The notes beneath the pieces were generated by a model, which saw only the letters and a program-made list of their open reading frames with translations, had not been told where the DNA came from and did no database searches. A DNA stretch of 64,000 nucleotides from Chloroflexota bacterium (GTDB taxonomy: Bacteria; Chloroflexota; Dormibacteria; Dormibacterales; Dormibacteraceae), in the NCBI GenBank assembly GCA_005887685.1, contig VBHJ01000011.1:1-64000 (forward strand), written 5' to 3'. Shown here one piece after another: positions 1 to 7,967 of this stretch. Within the stretch, counting starts at the first letter, position 1. Each line of letters starts with the position of its first letter. The position numbers and the translations under genes are program-made.

Positions 1-96
1 CTTGGCCAGGATGAGGTTGGGATGGACGATCGTGTCGAGATAACCGCTGATGCGGCGCAGCTCGGTTAGAAGCTGAGGGATCCAGGTGACGTCCAT
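1..96 (-). CDS. N-terminus of an unknown protein (runs off the window)
   Basis: An open frame starts with ATG at position 96 on the minus strand and stays open for 32 codons to the window edge. It begins MDVTWIPQLLTELRRISGY, an amphipathic stretch with no recognisable motif. The start lies only 4 bases beyond the stop of the small membrane protein at 101-361, so the two are probably one transcript. If the neighbour is a VirB2/TrbC-like pilin, this could be another secretion-channel subunit, but nothing in these 32 residues shows that. Confidence 0.45.
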   Translation of the reverse strand, partial: MDVTWIPQLLTELRRISGYLDTIVHPNLILAK

Positions 97-100
97 TGAA

Positions 101-361
101 TCAGTGCGACGGCACCGAGCTGGTAAGAATTGCGACGAGCGAGCTCGCGACCTCGACGCCGATCGTTCCGACGACGATGCGCTGGATCCACTGCTTGGCC
201 GCTAGCGCCGACTTCGTCTCGACCGCGGTGATCTTCCAGATGAACGCGAAAATGAACGCCAGCGCGCCGATCGAACCGACGAGCGCCTGGCCGATGTGAA
301 TCCACGTGGTGATGAGGTCGGTGATGGGTGTGATGTCAGGGCCGCCGGCAAGAAAGAGCAT
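101..361 (-). CDS. Small two-helix membrane protein, possibly VirB2/TrbC pilin-like
   Basis: This 86-residue protein has two hydrophobic segments, roughly residues 22-42 and 52-75, separated by a short polar loop with a few charges. That size and topology resemble the processed core of VirB2/TrbC-type conjugation pilins, but there is no long signal peptide and no diagnostic motif, so the family is a guess. The frame is open upstream to a GTG at 388. The internal ATG at 361 is preferred because GGAGG lies 6 bases before it. It is followed after 4 bases by another reading frame that leaves the window, suggesting an operon. Confidence 0.5.
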   Translation of the reverse strand: MLFLAGGPDITPITDLITTWIHIGQALVGSIGALAFIFAFIWKITAVETKSALAAKQWIQRIVVGTIGVEVASSLVAILTSSVPSH

Positions 362-486
362 TTGCGCCTCCAGGTCTTTTGGCGGCACGCTACCGGCGAG
401 CCGAGCGCCGCGAAACCCTGGTTGTTAACGACCCTAGGCTCTGACCCCCTTGTTCCGGACCGCTCCTGCGACCTATCTCTGAGGAC

Positions 487-1536
487 TTAGGGCGAGATGC
501 AGCGACCCAACAAGACCATGTCCGCGGGGGTGTTCTTCATCAGGAGCTGAAGGCCGTGGCCGGGATCGAACGCGGCAAGGCCCCATCCATGGAGCCCCGC
601 GGGAGGCTGCGGCCAGTCCAGCGGGTAAGAGGTGTTGAAGAGCACTGCCGGCCCATCCTGAAGCCATGACGTCGGGGGAGCCGCGTGCTGCAGCGCAGCC
701 GGCACGTCGACCGGGGCCACTGAGCCATCCGGATGGACGACGACAACAGAGGACAATTCGTTGCCGCCGCCGCCGTTGTGGGACGAGATGACCAGAACGC
801 CGGCTCCGGCGAAACCCACCACGAGGACCCCCGGCGAGAGATCCGCAGGCCTGTAGACATCGGTGACAACACCAGTCGAGAGATCCAGGCGTTTGACCGT
901 CACGATGTTGTCAGGCGTGGTGGAGGTCCCCCACGCGGCCGTGTCATCAACAACCTCCCAATCACCCTTCGCCGACGAGAGCTGCGTCAGCTTTCCTGAA
1001 GCGTTGTCAACCTTCCAAAGCCCGGGCTGCGAAGACTGGCCGCTCGAGACGAGGTACACGGCCGACCGTGTATACCCGACGGCGCGAAAAAAGAGTTCCC
1101 CGGTCGGGGTGCGCTGCACGATATCCCCGGTGCGGGCATCGACAATCTCGATGCCCGGGACATTTTCCGCCACATAGGACATCCCGTCGGGCGAAATGAA
1201 TTGAGGCTCCGTCGGGACCCACTTTCCAACCCCGGCATCCCATGCGAGCATCGTTGCGCCGGCCAAGTTGCTGGACGGGTCGGGCGAGTATGTTCCAGCG
1301 GGCACGTCCAACCAGCCGGCCCTAGGGTCGTCCTGGGTGCGGGTGTGGGGAACAATCACCGGAAGCCGGCACCTCCCGAACACACCGACCGCCAGCGTCG
1401 AGGTGGGCGATCCGGACGCAGAAACCCCCGCCGGCTGAGATGACTGCCCGCATCCAACAAGCAAAACGAGGGCCAGGCATGACGCCAATTTGCCAAACCT
1501 TTCCAGGACGCCGCCCCGGTCCATCAGTCGCACCAT
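487..1536 (-). CDS. Secreted lipoprotein, beta-propeller-like
   Basis: This is a predicted lipoprotein of about 349 residues. A positively charged start and hydrophobic stretch (SCLALVLLVGC) end in a lipobox with Cys29 when translation starts at the ATG at 1536. The frame opens upstream to 1599, but those residues are not signal-like. The mature part is rich in short beta repeats of the WD40/TolB kind (for example GLWKVDNASGKLTQL and VKRLDLSTGVVTDVYR), suggesting a propeller outside the membrane. No catalytic motif was seen. It follows the TetR-type gene on the same strand after a short gap and may share its transcript. There is no clear Shine-Dalgarno, so the exact start is uncertain. Confidence 0.6.
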   Translation of the reverse strand: MVRLMDRGGVLERFGKLASCLALVLLVGCGQSSQPAGVSASGSPTSTLAVGVFGRCRLPVIVPHTRTQDDPRAGWLDVPAGTYSPDPSSNLAGATMLAWDAGVGKWVPTEPQFISPDGMSYVAENVPGIEIVDARTGDIVQRTPTGELFFRAVGYTRSAVYLVSSGQSSQPGLWKVDNASGKLTQLSSAKGDWEVVDDTAAWGTSTTPDNIVTVKRLDLSTGVVTDVYRPADLSPGVLVVGFAGAGVLVISSHNGGGGNELSSVVVVHPDGSVAPVDVPAALQHAAPPTSWLQDGPAVLFNTSYPLDWPQPPAGLHGWGLAAFDPGHGLQLLMKNTPADMVLLGRCISP

Positions 1537-1605
1537 AAACAACTGGCGCCGGCAAACTGAAGTTACGCAACGTCGACGGTCGCACGCAGTCCGGTGCACT
1601 GCCGG

Positions 1606-2763
1606 TCAGCGGGACGCGACGCGGGCCTCCACTCCGTCGAGGAGGATCTCGAGGGCTGACGCGGGTTTGCCCGCCGGCTGTGCCGCGGCTGGTGCGGCGC
1701 CGGCCGGCTCGACTTTTGGCGTGTAGCTGTCGACCCTCAGGTCCACCACCCCGCTGCTGACTTCGAGGTCGAAGCGATCCGGCGCCTCCAACCCGCCCTC
1801 GCTCTGCCAGTGCACGTCGAAGATCGCGACCTTGGTCGAAAAATCGTCCAGCTTCAACTTGACGGCGCCGGTGTGCGCGAGGGCGATCACCGCCGTCCCG
1901 CGGGGCCGGTGCAGGGAGACGTTGACCACGCCGCTCGAGATGTGAATTGGCACGACACCGCGCGGGCGCGGCAGGAAGCACTCGAGGTTCGTTGCCCCGC
2001 TGTCGACATGGATCTCGCGCACGTCGAGGCCGCCGACGTCGAGCATGGTGTTCCAGGTCGGCGCCTGGACCTTGAATTTCCACGCCCGACGTGGATTTAG
2101 CTCGATCTCGCCGCGGCCGACGCCTCGGAGCCGCCGGACCACCACCTGCTCGCCCCGCACGACAGCCGGTGCCGCTCCGCTCTGGCCAGGAGGGACGCGA
2201 ATCAGCGCCTGCATGTCCGGCGGCCCCGCCCGCAGGACCACGCCGCGCGACCCGCTGTCGATCGCGATCGACGCCACATCGCCGGTGCGATCGACAGCCG
2301 GCGTCTCGGCCGGCGCGCGCGACGCGATGACCTGCGTCATCACCATCATCGCCACACTGGCCGCCTCCGCCGCCTGCAAGCCGGCAGACTGCAGATCTCC
2401 CGTCAGGTCGCGGAAGGTGTCGCTGCGCGTAACGGATTCCGGGACCTCGAGCAGGACGCGGTCTGCATCCTTTTGAGCTGAGACGCGGCGGCGGAGCGCT
2501 TCCCCAAGGGCCAGCACGTCCTCCCGCCATCCCGCGCCTGGGCGGGTCCGTCTGACCCCGTCCAGGATCGATTCGGCCAGCAGCTCGAGCAGCTCGCGAC
2601 GGTCGCGGACGTGCCAGTACAGCGAGGCGGCCTTGACCTCCAGCCGGTCGGCCAGCGCCCGCATCGACAACCCCTCCAGGCCCTCGTCGTTGATCAGCTC
2701 CAGCGCTGCTTCCACCAGTCGCTCGCGGGTGAGGCCCTTTTGCCTCTCTTCCTCAGGACTCAC
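1606..2763 (-). CDS. TetR/AcrR regulator fused to a DUF4097-like beta domain
   Basis: The 385-residue protein begins with a TetR-type helix-turn-helix (about residues 12-60; LTRERLVEAALELINDEG then SMRALADRLEVKAASLYWHV). An alpha-helical part follows to about residue 150. The remainder (about 165-340) is a run of short beta repeats such as VDSGATNLECFLPRPRG and ISSGVVNVSLHRPRG, which resembles the DUF4097/putative adhesin fold rather than a TetR ligand pocket. TetR proteins are usually about 200 residues, so this is almost twice the normal size. It is divergent from a methyltransferase across palindromic sites, so autoregulation and control of that gene are likely. Downstream is a lipoprotein gene. 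The fold of the second half is my reading of the pattern. Confidence 0.75.
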   Translation of the reverse strand: MSPEEERQKGLTRERLVEAALELINDEGLEGLSMRALADRLEVKAASLYWHVRDRRELLELLAESILDGVRRTRPGAGWREDVLALGEALRRRVSAQKDADRVLLEVPESVTRSDTFRDLTGDLQSAGLQAAEAASVAMMVMTQVIASRAPAETPAVDRTGDVASIAIDSGSRGVVLRAGPPDMQALIRVPPGQSGAAPAVVRGEQVVVRRLRGVGRGEIELNPRRAWKFKVQAPTWNTMLDVGGLDVREIHVDSGATNLECFLPRPRGVVPIHISSGVVNVSLHRPRGTAVIALAHTGAVKLKLDDFSTKVAIFDVHWQSEGGLEAPDRFDLEVSSGVVDLRVDSYTPKVEPAGAAPAAAQPAGKPASALEILLDGVEARVASR

Positions 2764-2797
2764 GGGCTTGATTCTCCTCTAGACCTTGTAGTGCCAC

Positions 2798-2827
2798 TTG
2801 CATTCCTAACACTGTTAGGGGTATTGT
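2798..2827 (+). promoter_or_regulatory. Candidate promoter of the methyltransferase gene
   Basis: TTGCAT (2798-2803) and TATTGT (2822-2827) are separated by 18 bases, a plausible -35/-10 pair. The first palindromic operator sits in the spacer and the second lies downstream before the start codon, so a bound TetR dimer would block it. Confidence 0.4.
2805..2819. promoter_or_regulatory. Palindromic operator O1
   Basis: CCTAACACTGTTAGG is a perfect 7-base inverted repeat around a single central C. It lies in the divergent region between the TetR-type gene and the methyltransferase. Size and position are typical for a TetR-family operator. A related copy lies 37 bases downstream, centre to centre. 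Confidence 0.6.
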
Positions 2828-2842
2828 AGCGCTCCAGAGCAA

Positions 2843-2855
2843 CTAACAGCGTTAG
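2843..2855. promoter_or_regulatory. Palindromic operator O2
   Basis: CTAACAGCGTTAG repeats the CTAAC/GTTAG half-sites of O1 around a 3-base centre. It ends just before the strong Shine-Dalgarno AAGGAGG (2858-2864) of the methyltransferase gene. Two near-identical half-site pairs in one 107-base intergenic region support a real regulator-binding role. Confidence 0.55.
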
Positions 2856-2870
2856 CTAAGGAGGAGCGCG

Positions 2871-3557
2871 ATGCAGGTGACAGAAACAGGACGGTGGCGG
2901 TTCAAGGGCCCCGAGATGGAAGGCCCGATCGCGAGGTGGTACGCACGTGTCCGGGGCTCGACGAGCCAGCTCGAGGCGTACCGAAAGCAGGCTTTCCAGC
3001 TCACCGCCGATCTGCCGGACGGCGCCACGGTGCTCGAGGTTGCGCCGGGCCCGGGATACCTGGCGATCGAGATGGCCCGCCCTGGACGGATTCACGTGAC
3101 AGGTCTCGACGTCAGCCGCACGTTCGTCGAGATCGCCACCGAAAACGCACGCAACGCCAAGGTGTCCGTCGAGTTCCGCCAGGGCGATGTGGCCGAGATG
3201 CCGTTTGAAACCGATTCCTTCGACCTGGTCGTCTGCCAGGCGGCGTTCAAGAACTTCACGCTGCCGCGCAGCGCGCTGGCCGAGATGCACCGGGTCCTTC
3301 GCGCCGGCGGGACAGCGGTGATCCAGGACATGAGCAGGGACGCAACCCACGCCGACATCGAGCACGAGGTGAACGCAATGGACCTCGGACGACTCAGCAC
3401 CTTCACCACGAAGGCGACGCTCGAGATGCTCAAGCGGCGCGCCTACGCGCCCGCCCAGTTCCAAGGCCTTGCCGCGACCAGCCCATTCAAGACGTGTCAG
3501 ATCGGCACGGAAGGGATCGGCCTCGAGGTGCGCCTCAAGAAGGAGATCCAGAGGTGA
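2871..3557 (+). CDS. Class I SAM-dependent methyltransferase
   Basis: The 228-residue protein has the Rossmann methyltransferase core: motif I VLEVAPGPGYLAIEMA (about residues 54-69), an acidic strand end at GLDVSR, the DVAEMPF loop, and motif IV-like FDLVVCQAAFKNF. It belongs to the UbiE/Methyltransf_11 type; the acceptor cannot be told from sequence. The ATG at 2871 has AAGGAGG 6 bases upstream, an unusually strong site here. It is divergent from, and probably repressed by, the TetR-type regulator through O1/O2. The substrate may be linked to the effector of that regulator. Confidence 0.85.
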   Translation: MQVTETGRWRFKGPEMEGPIARWYARVRGSTSQLEAYRKQAFQLTADLPDGATVLEVAPGPGYLAIEMARPGRIHVTGLDVSRTFVEIATENARNAKVSVEFRQGDVAEMPFETDSFDLVVCQAAFKNFTLPRSALAEMHRVLRAGGTAVIQDMSRDATHADIEHEVNAMDLGRLSTFTTKATLEMLKRRAYAPAQFQGLAATSPFKTCQIGTEGIGLEVRLKKEIQR

Positions 3558-3612
3558 CCAACATTCGTGGCGGTTGAGGAGCGGGAACCGGCCGTGGCCT
3601 AACCTTTTCCTC

Positions 3613-5043
3613 GTGGCGCGAAAGCTCGCGGAGTACGAAGCCAAGAGAGATTTCAAGAAGACGCCGGAACCAGGCGCTCGGGTGCCGAAAAAGGCTCCCC
3701 GGGCGCCTCGGTTCGTCGTGCAGGAACACCATGCGCGAAGGCTCCACTGGGACTTCCGCCTGGAGAAGGATGGCGTCGGGGTTTCGTGGGCGGTCCCCAA
3801 AGGTATCCCGCCGGACCCAAAGAAAAATCACCTCGCCGTCCACGTGGAGGACCACCCGCTCGAATATTTCAAGTTCGCGGGCGAGATCCCCAAAGGCGAG
3901 TACGGCGGTGGGCAGGTTTTGATCTGGGACGAAGGGACGTACGAACCGGTCAAGTGGAGTGACCGCGAGGTGATGGTCGACCTGCACGGCAAGCGCCTGC
4001 AGGGACGCTACGTGCTCTTTCAGACCAGGGGAAAGGATTGGATGATCCACCGCATGGATCCGCCCCAGGATCCCGATCGCAAGCCGATGCCGCAAAAGAT
4101 CGAGCCCATGCTGGCCAAGCTGGTCGACAAGCTCCCGACACCGGACGACGCGTGGGGATTCGAGTTCAAGTGGGACGGCATCCGCGCCGTCGCTTTCGTG
4201 GACGGCGGGATCGTGCGGCTGCAGAGCCGGACCGGCGAGAACATCACGCCGCGGTACCCGGAGATCCATCCGATCGGCAGAGCCCTCGGCTCGAACGAGG
4301 TGATCCTCGACGGCGAGATCGTGGCCCTCGATGAAAAAGGGCGGCCGAGCTTCGAGGAGATCCAGCAGCGCATGGGTCTCACGGCCGAGGCCGACATCCG
4401 CCGCAAGATGAGAGAGGTCCCGGTGACCTACATGCTGTTCGACGTGATGTGGCGGGACGGCCACTCCCTCATGGATCAGCCGTACGTCGAGCGCCGGCGA
4501 GCCCTCGCGCAGCTGAAGCTCAGCGGGGCATCGTGGCAGACGCCAACCTACGAGAAGGGCGGCGGCAGGACGATGAAAGACGCGAGCGCAAAGGCCGGTC
4601 TCGAAGGCGTCATGGCCAAAAAGCTCGATTCGAAGTACGAGCCCGGCCGGCGCACAGGCGTCTGGCAGAAGATCAAGAACCGCAACCGCCAGGAGCTCGT
4701 CATCGGAGGCTGGCTCGACGGCGAAGGCAAGCGCAGCGGCTATCCGGGCGCGCTGTTGGTCGGTTACTACGACACGGGGAAGTTCGTCTACGCCGGTAAG
4801 GTCGGCACTGGATTCACCGACGCGATCCTCGAAGAGCTCAATAAAAAGTTGAAGCCACTCGCGACAGACAAGAACCCCTACGACGCCGGATCACCGCCGC
4901 GAGGCGCGCACTTCGTCAAACCAAAGATCGTCGCGGAGTTCGAATTCGTCGAGTGGACGCGCCAAGGTCAGCTGCGGGCGCCCGCCTTCAAGGGCTTCCG
5001 CGTCGACAAGCCGGCCAAAGATGTGGTGCGCGAAGGTGGCTAA
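3613..5043 (+). CDS. ligD: ATP-dependent DNA ligase with 3'-phosphoesterase domain (LigD PE-LIG)
   Basis: About 476 residues. The N-terminal part is the LigD 3'-phosphoesterase: HHARRLHWDFRLE supplies the HxxRxHxD-type metal and active-site residues and HLAVHVEDHPLEY a further His. The C-terminal part is an ATP-dependent ligase: motif I FKWDGIRA with the adenylated Lys, EVILDGEI, EGVMAKKLDSKYEPG and the final WQKIKN. These act in bacterial non-homologous end joining. The GTG at 3613 is chosen because PE homology begins shortly after it; in-frame codons upstream to 3469 are not protein-like. The polymerase domain follows as a separate overlapping gene. No ku gene is present in the window. Confidence 0.9.
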   Translation: MARKLAEYEAKRDFKKTPEPGARVPKKAPRAPRFVVQEHHARRLHWDFRLEKDGVGVSWAVPKGIPPDPKKNHLAVHVEDHPLEYFKFAGEIPKGEYGGGQVLIWDEGTYEPVKWSDREVMVDLHGKRLQGRYVLFQTRGKDWMIHRMDPPQDPDRKPMPQKIEPMLAKLVDKLPTPDDAWGFEFKWDGIRAVAFVDGGIVRLQSRTGENITPRYPEIHPIGRALGSNEVILDGEIVALDEKGRPSFEEIQQRMGLTAEADIRRKMREVPVTYMLFDVMWRDGHSLMDQPYVERRRALAQLKLSGASWQTPTYEKGGGRTMKDASAKAGLEGVMAKKLDSKYEPGRRTGVWQKIKNRNRQELVIGGWLDGEGKRSGYPGALLVGYYDTGKFVYAGKVGTGFTDAILEELNKKLKPLATDKNPYDAGSPPRGAHFVKPKIVAEFEFVEWTRQGQLRAPAFKGFRVDKPAKDVVREGG

Positions 5044-6037
5044 GGAAACCGCCGTTGAAGTTCAGATCGAGGGTAAGACCCTCAAGCTCACCAACCTCGA
5101 GAAGGTGCTTTACCCGGAAGTCGGATTTACGAAGGCGCAGGTCATCGATTACTACACGCGCATCGCCCCGGTGCTGCTCAAGCACACGCGCGACCACCCG
5201 CTTACCCTCAAGCGCTTCCCGAACGGAGTGGACGGCGAGTTCTTCTACGAGAAGAACTGCCCCAAGCACCGGCCGCCGTGGGTGCAGACGGCGACCGTGT
5301 GGAGCGGAGGCAACAACCGCGACATGTACTACTGCCTCGCACAGGACCTACCAACACTGGTCTGGCTCGCCCAAATCGCAACGCTCGAGTTCCACACCTC
5401 GCTCTCGTACGCCGACGACCTGCCGGAGCCGCGAACCCTCGTGTTCGACCTGGACCCCGGACCGCCGGCCACGATCGTCGAGTGCTGCCGCATGGGGCTC
5501 ATGCTTCGAGACCTGTTCGCCGAGCACGGACTCGACTGCTGCGCCAAGACGTCGGGCTCGAAAGGCTTGCAGCTCTACGTGCCGCTCAACACAAAGGTCA
5601 CGTACGTCGAGACCAAGGTCGTGTCGAAGGGGCTCGCGCAGTTTTTCGAGGAAAAGCATCCCGACCTCGCGGTGCACAAGCAGCTGAAGGAGCTGCGCAC
5701 GGGAAGAGTGCTGATCGACTGGAGCCAGAACGACCAGTACAAGACGACGATCAACGTCTACTCGCTACGCGCGCGCGCCCGCCCCACGGTCTCTACGCCG
5801 GTCACGTGGGATGAGGTCGAAAAATGCCTCAAGGCGAAAGACCCAAGCCTCCTGGTCTTCGACTCCGACCAGGTGCTGAAACGCGTCGAGAAGCACGGCG
5901 ACCTCTTCGAGCCGGTGATCAAGAAGAAGCAGAAGCTTCCGAAATCGCTGCTGCAGGCCACCGGCGGAGCACCGGCGATCGAAAAGATGGCCAACCGGCG
6001 TCGCAGCGGCGGAGGGCGACGCTACCCCAAACAATGA
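5036..6037 (+). CDS. LigD-type primase-polymerase (POL domain, stand-alone)
   Basis: The 333-residue protein matches the archaeo-eukaryotic primase-like polymerase of LigD: LTLKRFPNGVDGEFFYEKN, the two metal-binding Asp of VFDLDPGP, SGSKGLQLYVPL and VLIDWSQND..KTTI. It fills gaps at broken ends before sealing. In the SGSKGL-x motif Gln replaces the His found in mycobacterial LigD; this variant may mark a known subgroup. The GTG at 5036 overlaps the ligase stop and gives the usual VAKETAVEV start; an in-frame ATG at 5021 is the alternative. Overlap with the PE-LIG gene implies coupled translation and a working complex. Confidence 0.88.
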   Translation: MAKETAVEVQIEGKTLKLTNLEKVLYPEVGFTKAQVIDYYTRIAPVLLKHTRDHPLTLKRFPNGVDGEFFYEKNCPKHRPPWVQTATVWSGGNNRDMYYCLAQDLPTLVWLAQIATLEFHTSLSYADDLPEPRTLVFDLDPGPPATIVECCRMGLMLRDLFAEHGLDCCAKTSGSKGLQLYVPLNTKVTYVETKVVSKGLAQFFEEKHPDLAVHKQLKELRTGRVLIDWSQNDQYKTTINVYSLRARARPTVSTPVTWDEVEKCLKAKDPSLLVFDSDQVLKRVEKHGDLFEPVIKKKQKLPKSLLQATGGAPAIEKMANRRRSGGGRRYPKQ

Positions 6038-7281
6038 GGATCCGCCCGCGCGTCGTCATCGCGGGCGCCGGCTTCGGCGGTCTCACCTGCGCTCGGGCCC
6101 TGAAAGACGCGCCCGTCGACGTCCTCCTCGTCGACCGCAACAACTACCACCTCTTCACGCCGCTCCTGTACCAGGTTGCGTCCGCCCTGCTCGAACCCGG
6201 TGAGATCGCCCGCCCGGTCCGGCAGCTGATCCGCCCGCTGCCCAACGCGGATTTCCTCCAGGCCTCCATCAGCGGCGTCGATTTCAAGGGGCGACGATTG
6301 CTCACCGACAAGGACCCGATCGCCTACGACTACCTGGTACTGGCGACCGGGGCACAGAGCGATCACTTCGGCAATGCGTCGGTGGCCGAGCACGGATTGG
6401 GCCTCAAAGATCTCGACGAAGGCCTGGCATTGCGCAACCGCATCCTGTCCCGCTTCGAGGAATCGAGATGGTCGCGCGACCCAGACCGGCGACGGGCCCT
6501 GCTCAGCTTCGCGGTTGTCGGCGGAGGTCCGACCGGCGTCGAGATGGCAGGCGCCATCTCGGAGCTGATCCGGCTCGTCCTGCGCAAGGATTACCGCCAG
6601 CTGGACATAAACGAGGTTCGGGTGGTGCTTATAGAGGCAGCGCCCCATGTTCTTGGAGCTTTTGTCCCGTCGCTCCGCGAGGCCGCCCGGCGCTCGCTGG
6701 AGCGCAAGGGGATCGACGTCATGCTCGAAGCGAAGGTCGAGGCGGTGACGGACCGCTCCGTGCGCCTCGTGGACGGCCGAGAGATTGCGGCGTGCACCGT
6801 GATCTGGACCGCCGGGGTCAAAGGGTCGGACGTCGGCAAGGCGACCGGCGTTCAGCTCGTGAGGCAGTCGCGGATCAAGGTCGACGGCACGCTGCAGGTC
6901 CCAGGTCATCCCGTCGTGTTCGTCATCGGCGACCTCGCCGGCGCGTCCGACGGCAGCGCGATGTTGCCGATGCTCATCCCCGTGGCGATGCAGGCGGGCA
7001 AGCATGTAGCCGCCTCGATCTCCGACATGGTCGGGAACGGCGGTGCTCGCGCATTTCGCTACAAGGACCCGGGCATCATGGCGACCATCGGCAGAAACTC
7101 CGCGGTGGCGCAGCTCGGCTGGGTGCACCTTTCGGGCTTTCTCGGATGGCTGATGTGGCTCGGTGTCCACCTGGTCAACGTGATCAGCTTCCGCAGCCGC
7201 GTCGTGGTGCTGATCAACTGGGCCTGGGATTACATCTTTTACGACCGGCCGGTGCGGCTCATAGTCCGAGCTCGCCCGTGA
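6034..7281 (+). CDS. ndh: Type II NADH dehydrogenase (NDH-2)
   Basis: A 415-residue flavoprotein of the NDH-2 family, which oxidises NADH and reduces quinone at the membrane without pumping protons. The FAD-binding motif VVIAGAGFGGLTCARAL is at the N-terminus, the NADH-binding motif VVGGGPTGVEMAGAI near residue 165, and the second FAD contact VFVIGDLAGASDG follows. The C-terminus (about 365-410) is hydrophobic and amphipathic, as expected for peripheral membrane attachment. The ATG at 6034 overlaps the polymerase stop (ATGA). The next gene overlaps its stop by GTGA, so it is in the middle of an operon. Confidence 0.9.
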   Translation: MRIRPRVVIAGAGFGGLTCARALKDAPVDVLLVDRNNYHLFTPLLYQVASALLEPGEIARPVRQLIRPLPNADFLQASISGVDFKGRRLLTDKDPIAYDYLVLATGAQSDHFGNASVAEHGLGLKDLDEGLALRNRILSRFEESRWSRDPDRRRALLSFAVVGGGPTGVEMAGAISELIRLVLRKDYRQLDINEVRVVLIEAAPHVLGAFVPSLREAARRSLERKGIDVMLEAKVEAVTDRSVRLVDGREIAACTVIWTAGVKGSDVGKATGVQLVRQSRIKVDGTLQVPGHPVVFVIGDLAGASDGSAMLPMLIPVAMQAGKHVAASISDMVGNGGARAFRYKDPGIMATIGRNSAVAQLGWVHLSGFLGWLMWLGVHLVNVISFRSRVVVLINWAWDYIFYDRPVRLIVRARP

Positions 7282-7967
7282 AGCGGCTGATCGCGGCGAT
7301 TTCGTTGGCCGCGATTTCGGCCGCATGCGGCGGGGGATCCACGCCGCCTGTCGATGCCGCCAAGGTGCTGCGCGACGGGGCCGCGGCCATGGCCCAACTG
7401 CAGACCGTCAACGCGACACTCAAGCTGACCAAGGGAACCGTCACCATCCAGGGCTTCGCGCTGGTGAGCGCGCGAACCTCGGTGCGATTGCCGGCAGACA
7501 GCGACACCACCTACACCGTGAAAGAGCAGGACATCCTCTTCAGCCTCGAGGTCGTGATCTCGGCGGGCCATGTTTACGTCCACCTCCCGCTGTCCACGTT
7601 TCGCGAGTTGACCGGCGCCGAGGCGGCTTCGTTTCCCGACATGGCCAGGCTGTTCGACCCCAAGACCGGACTGCCGGCGATCATTCCCGGCGGGGCGAGC
7701 CCGAAATTCGTCTCGACCGATCAGGTCGCGGGCGTGAGCGCGAACCAGATCTCCACCAGCTACACGCCCGAACAGGTTCGCAGCCTGCTGGCTGAGCTCA
7801 ACTCGAGCGGACCGGTGAGCGCGCGAGTGTGGGTCGACACCGGCGACCACCTGATTCGGAAGGCGGTGCTCGACGGGGCGTTCGGCGACGGCGGAAAAGA
7901 GGCCGCAGTTCAGGTCGACATCTCGGGGTTCAACGCGACCGTCGTCATCGCCTCGCCAACGCCCTAG
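7278..7967 (+). CDS. LppX/LprG-family lipoprotein
   Basis: This 229-residue lipoprotein has a short basic start, a hydrophobic stretch and lipobox (SAAC, Cys17). The mature part reads like the LppX_LprAFG fold: VNATLKLTKGTVTIQGFALV, then VYVHLPLSTFRELTG and ARVWVDTGDHLIRKAVLDG, a long beta-sheet framing a lipid cavity. In mycobacteria LprG carries triacylglycerol and lipoglycans and works with the MFS exporter P55 encoded next to it. Here too an MFS gene follows with no gap. The GTG at 7278 overlaps the NDH-2 stop. The family call rests on pattern and context. Confidence 0.75.
   Translation: MKRLIAAISLAAISAACGGGSTPPVDAAKVLRDGAAAMAQLQTVNATLKLTKGTVTIQGFALVSARTSVRLPADSDTTYTVKEQDILFSLEVVISAGHVYVHLPLSTFRELTGAEAASFPDMARLFDPKTGLPAIIPGGASPKFVSTDQVAGVSANQISTSYTPEQVRSLLAELNSSGPVSARVWVDTGDHLIRKAVLDGAFGDGGKEAAVQVDISGFNATVVIASPTP

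Noticed and set aside
421..432. GTTGTTAACGAC near-palindrome upstream of the small membrane protein
   Set aside because: Imperfect and single, with no associated regulator or clear promoter.
3535..4464. 309-codon open frame on the minus strand
   Set aside because: Antisense of the LigD PE-LIG gene; composition is that of a shadow frame.
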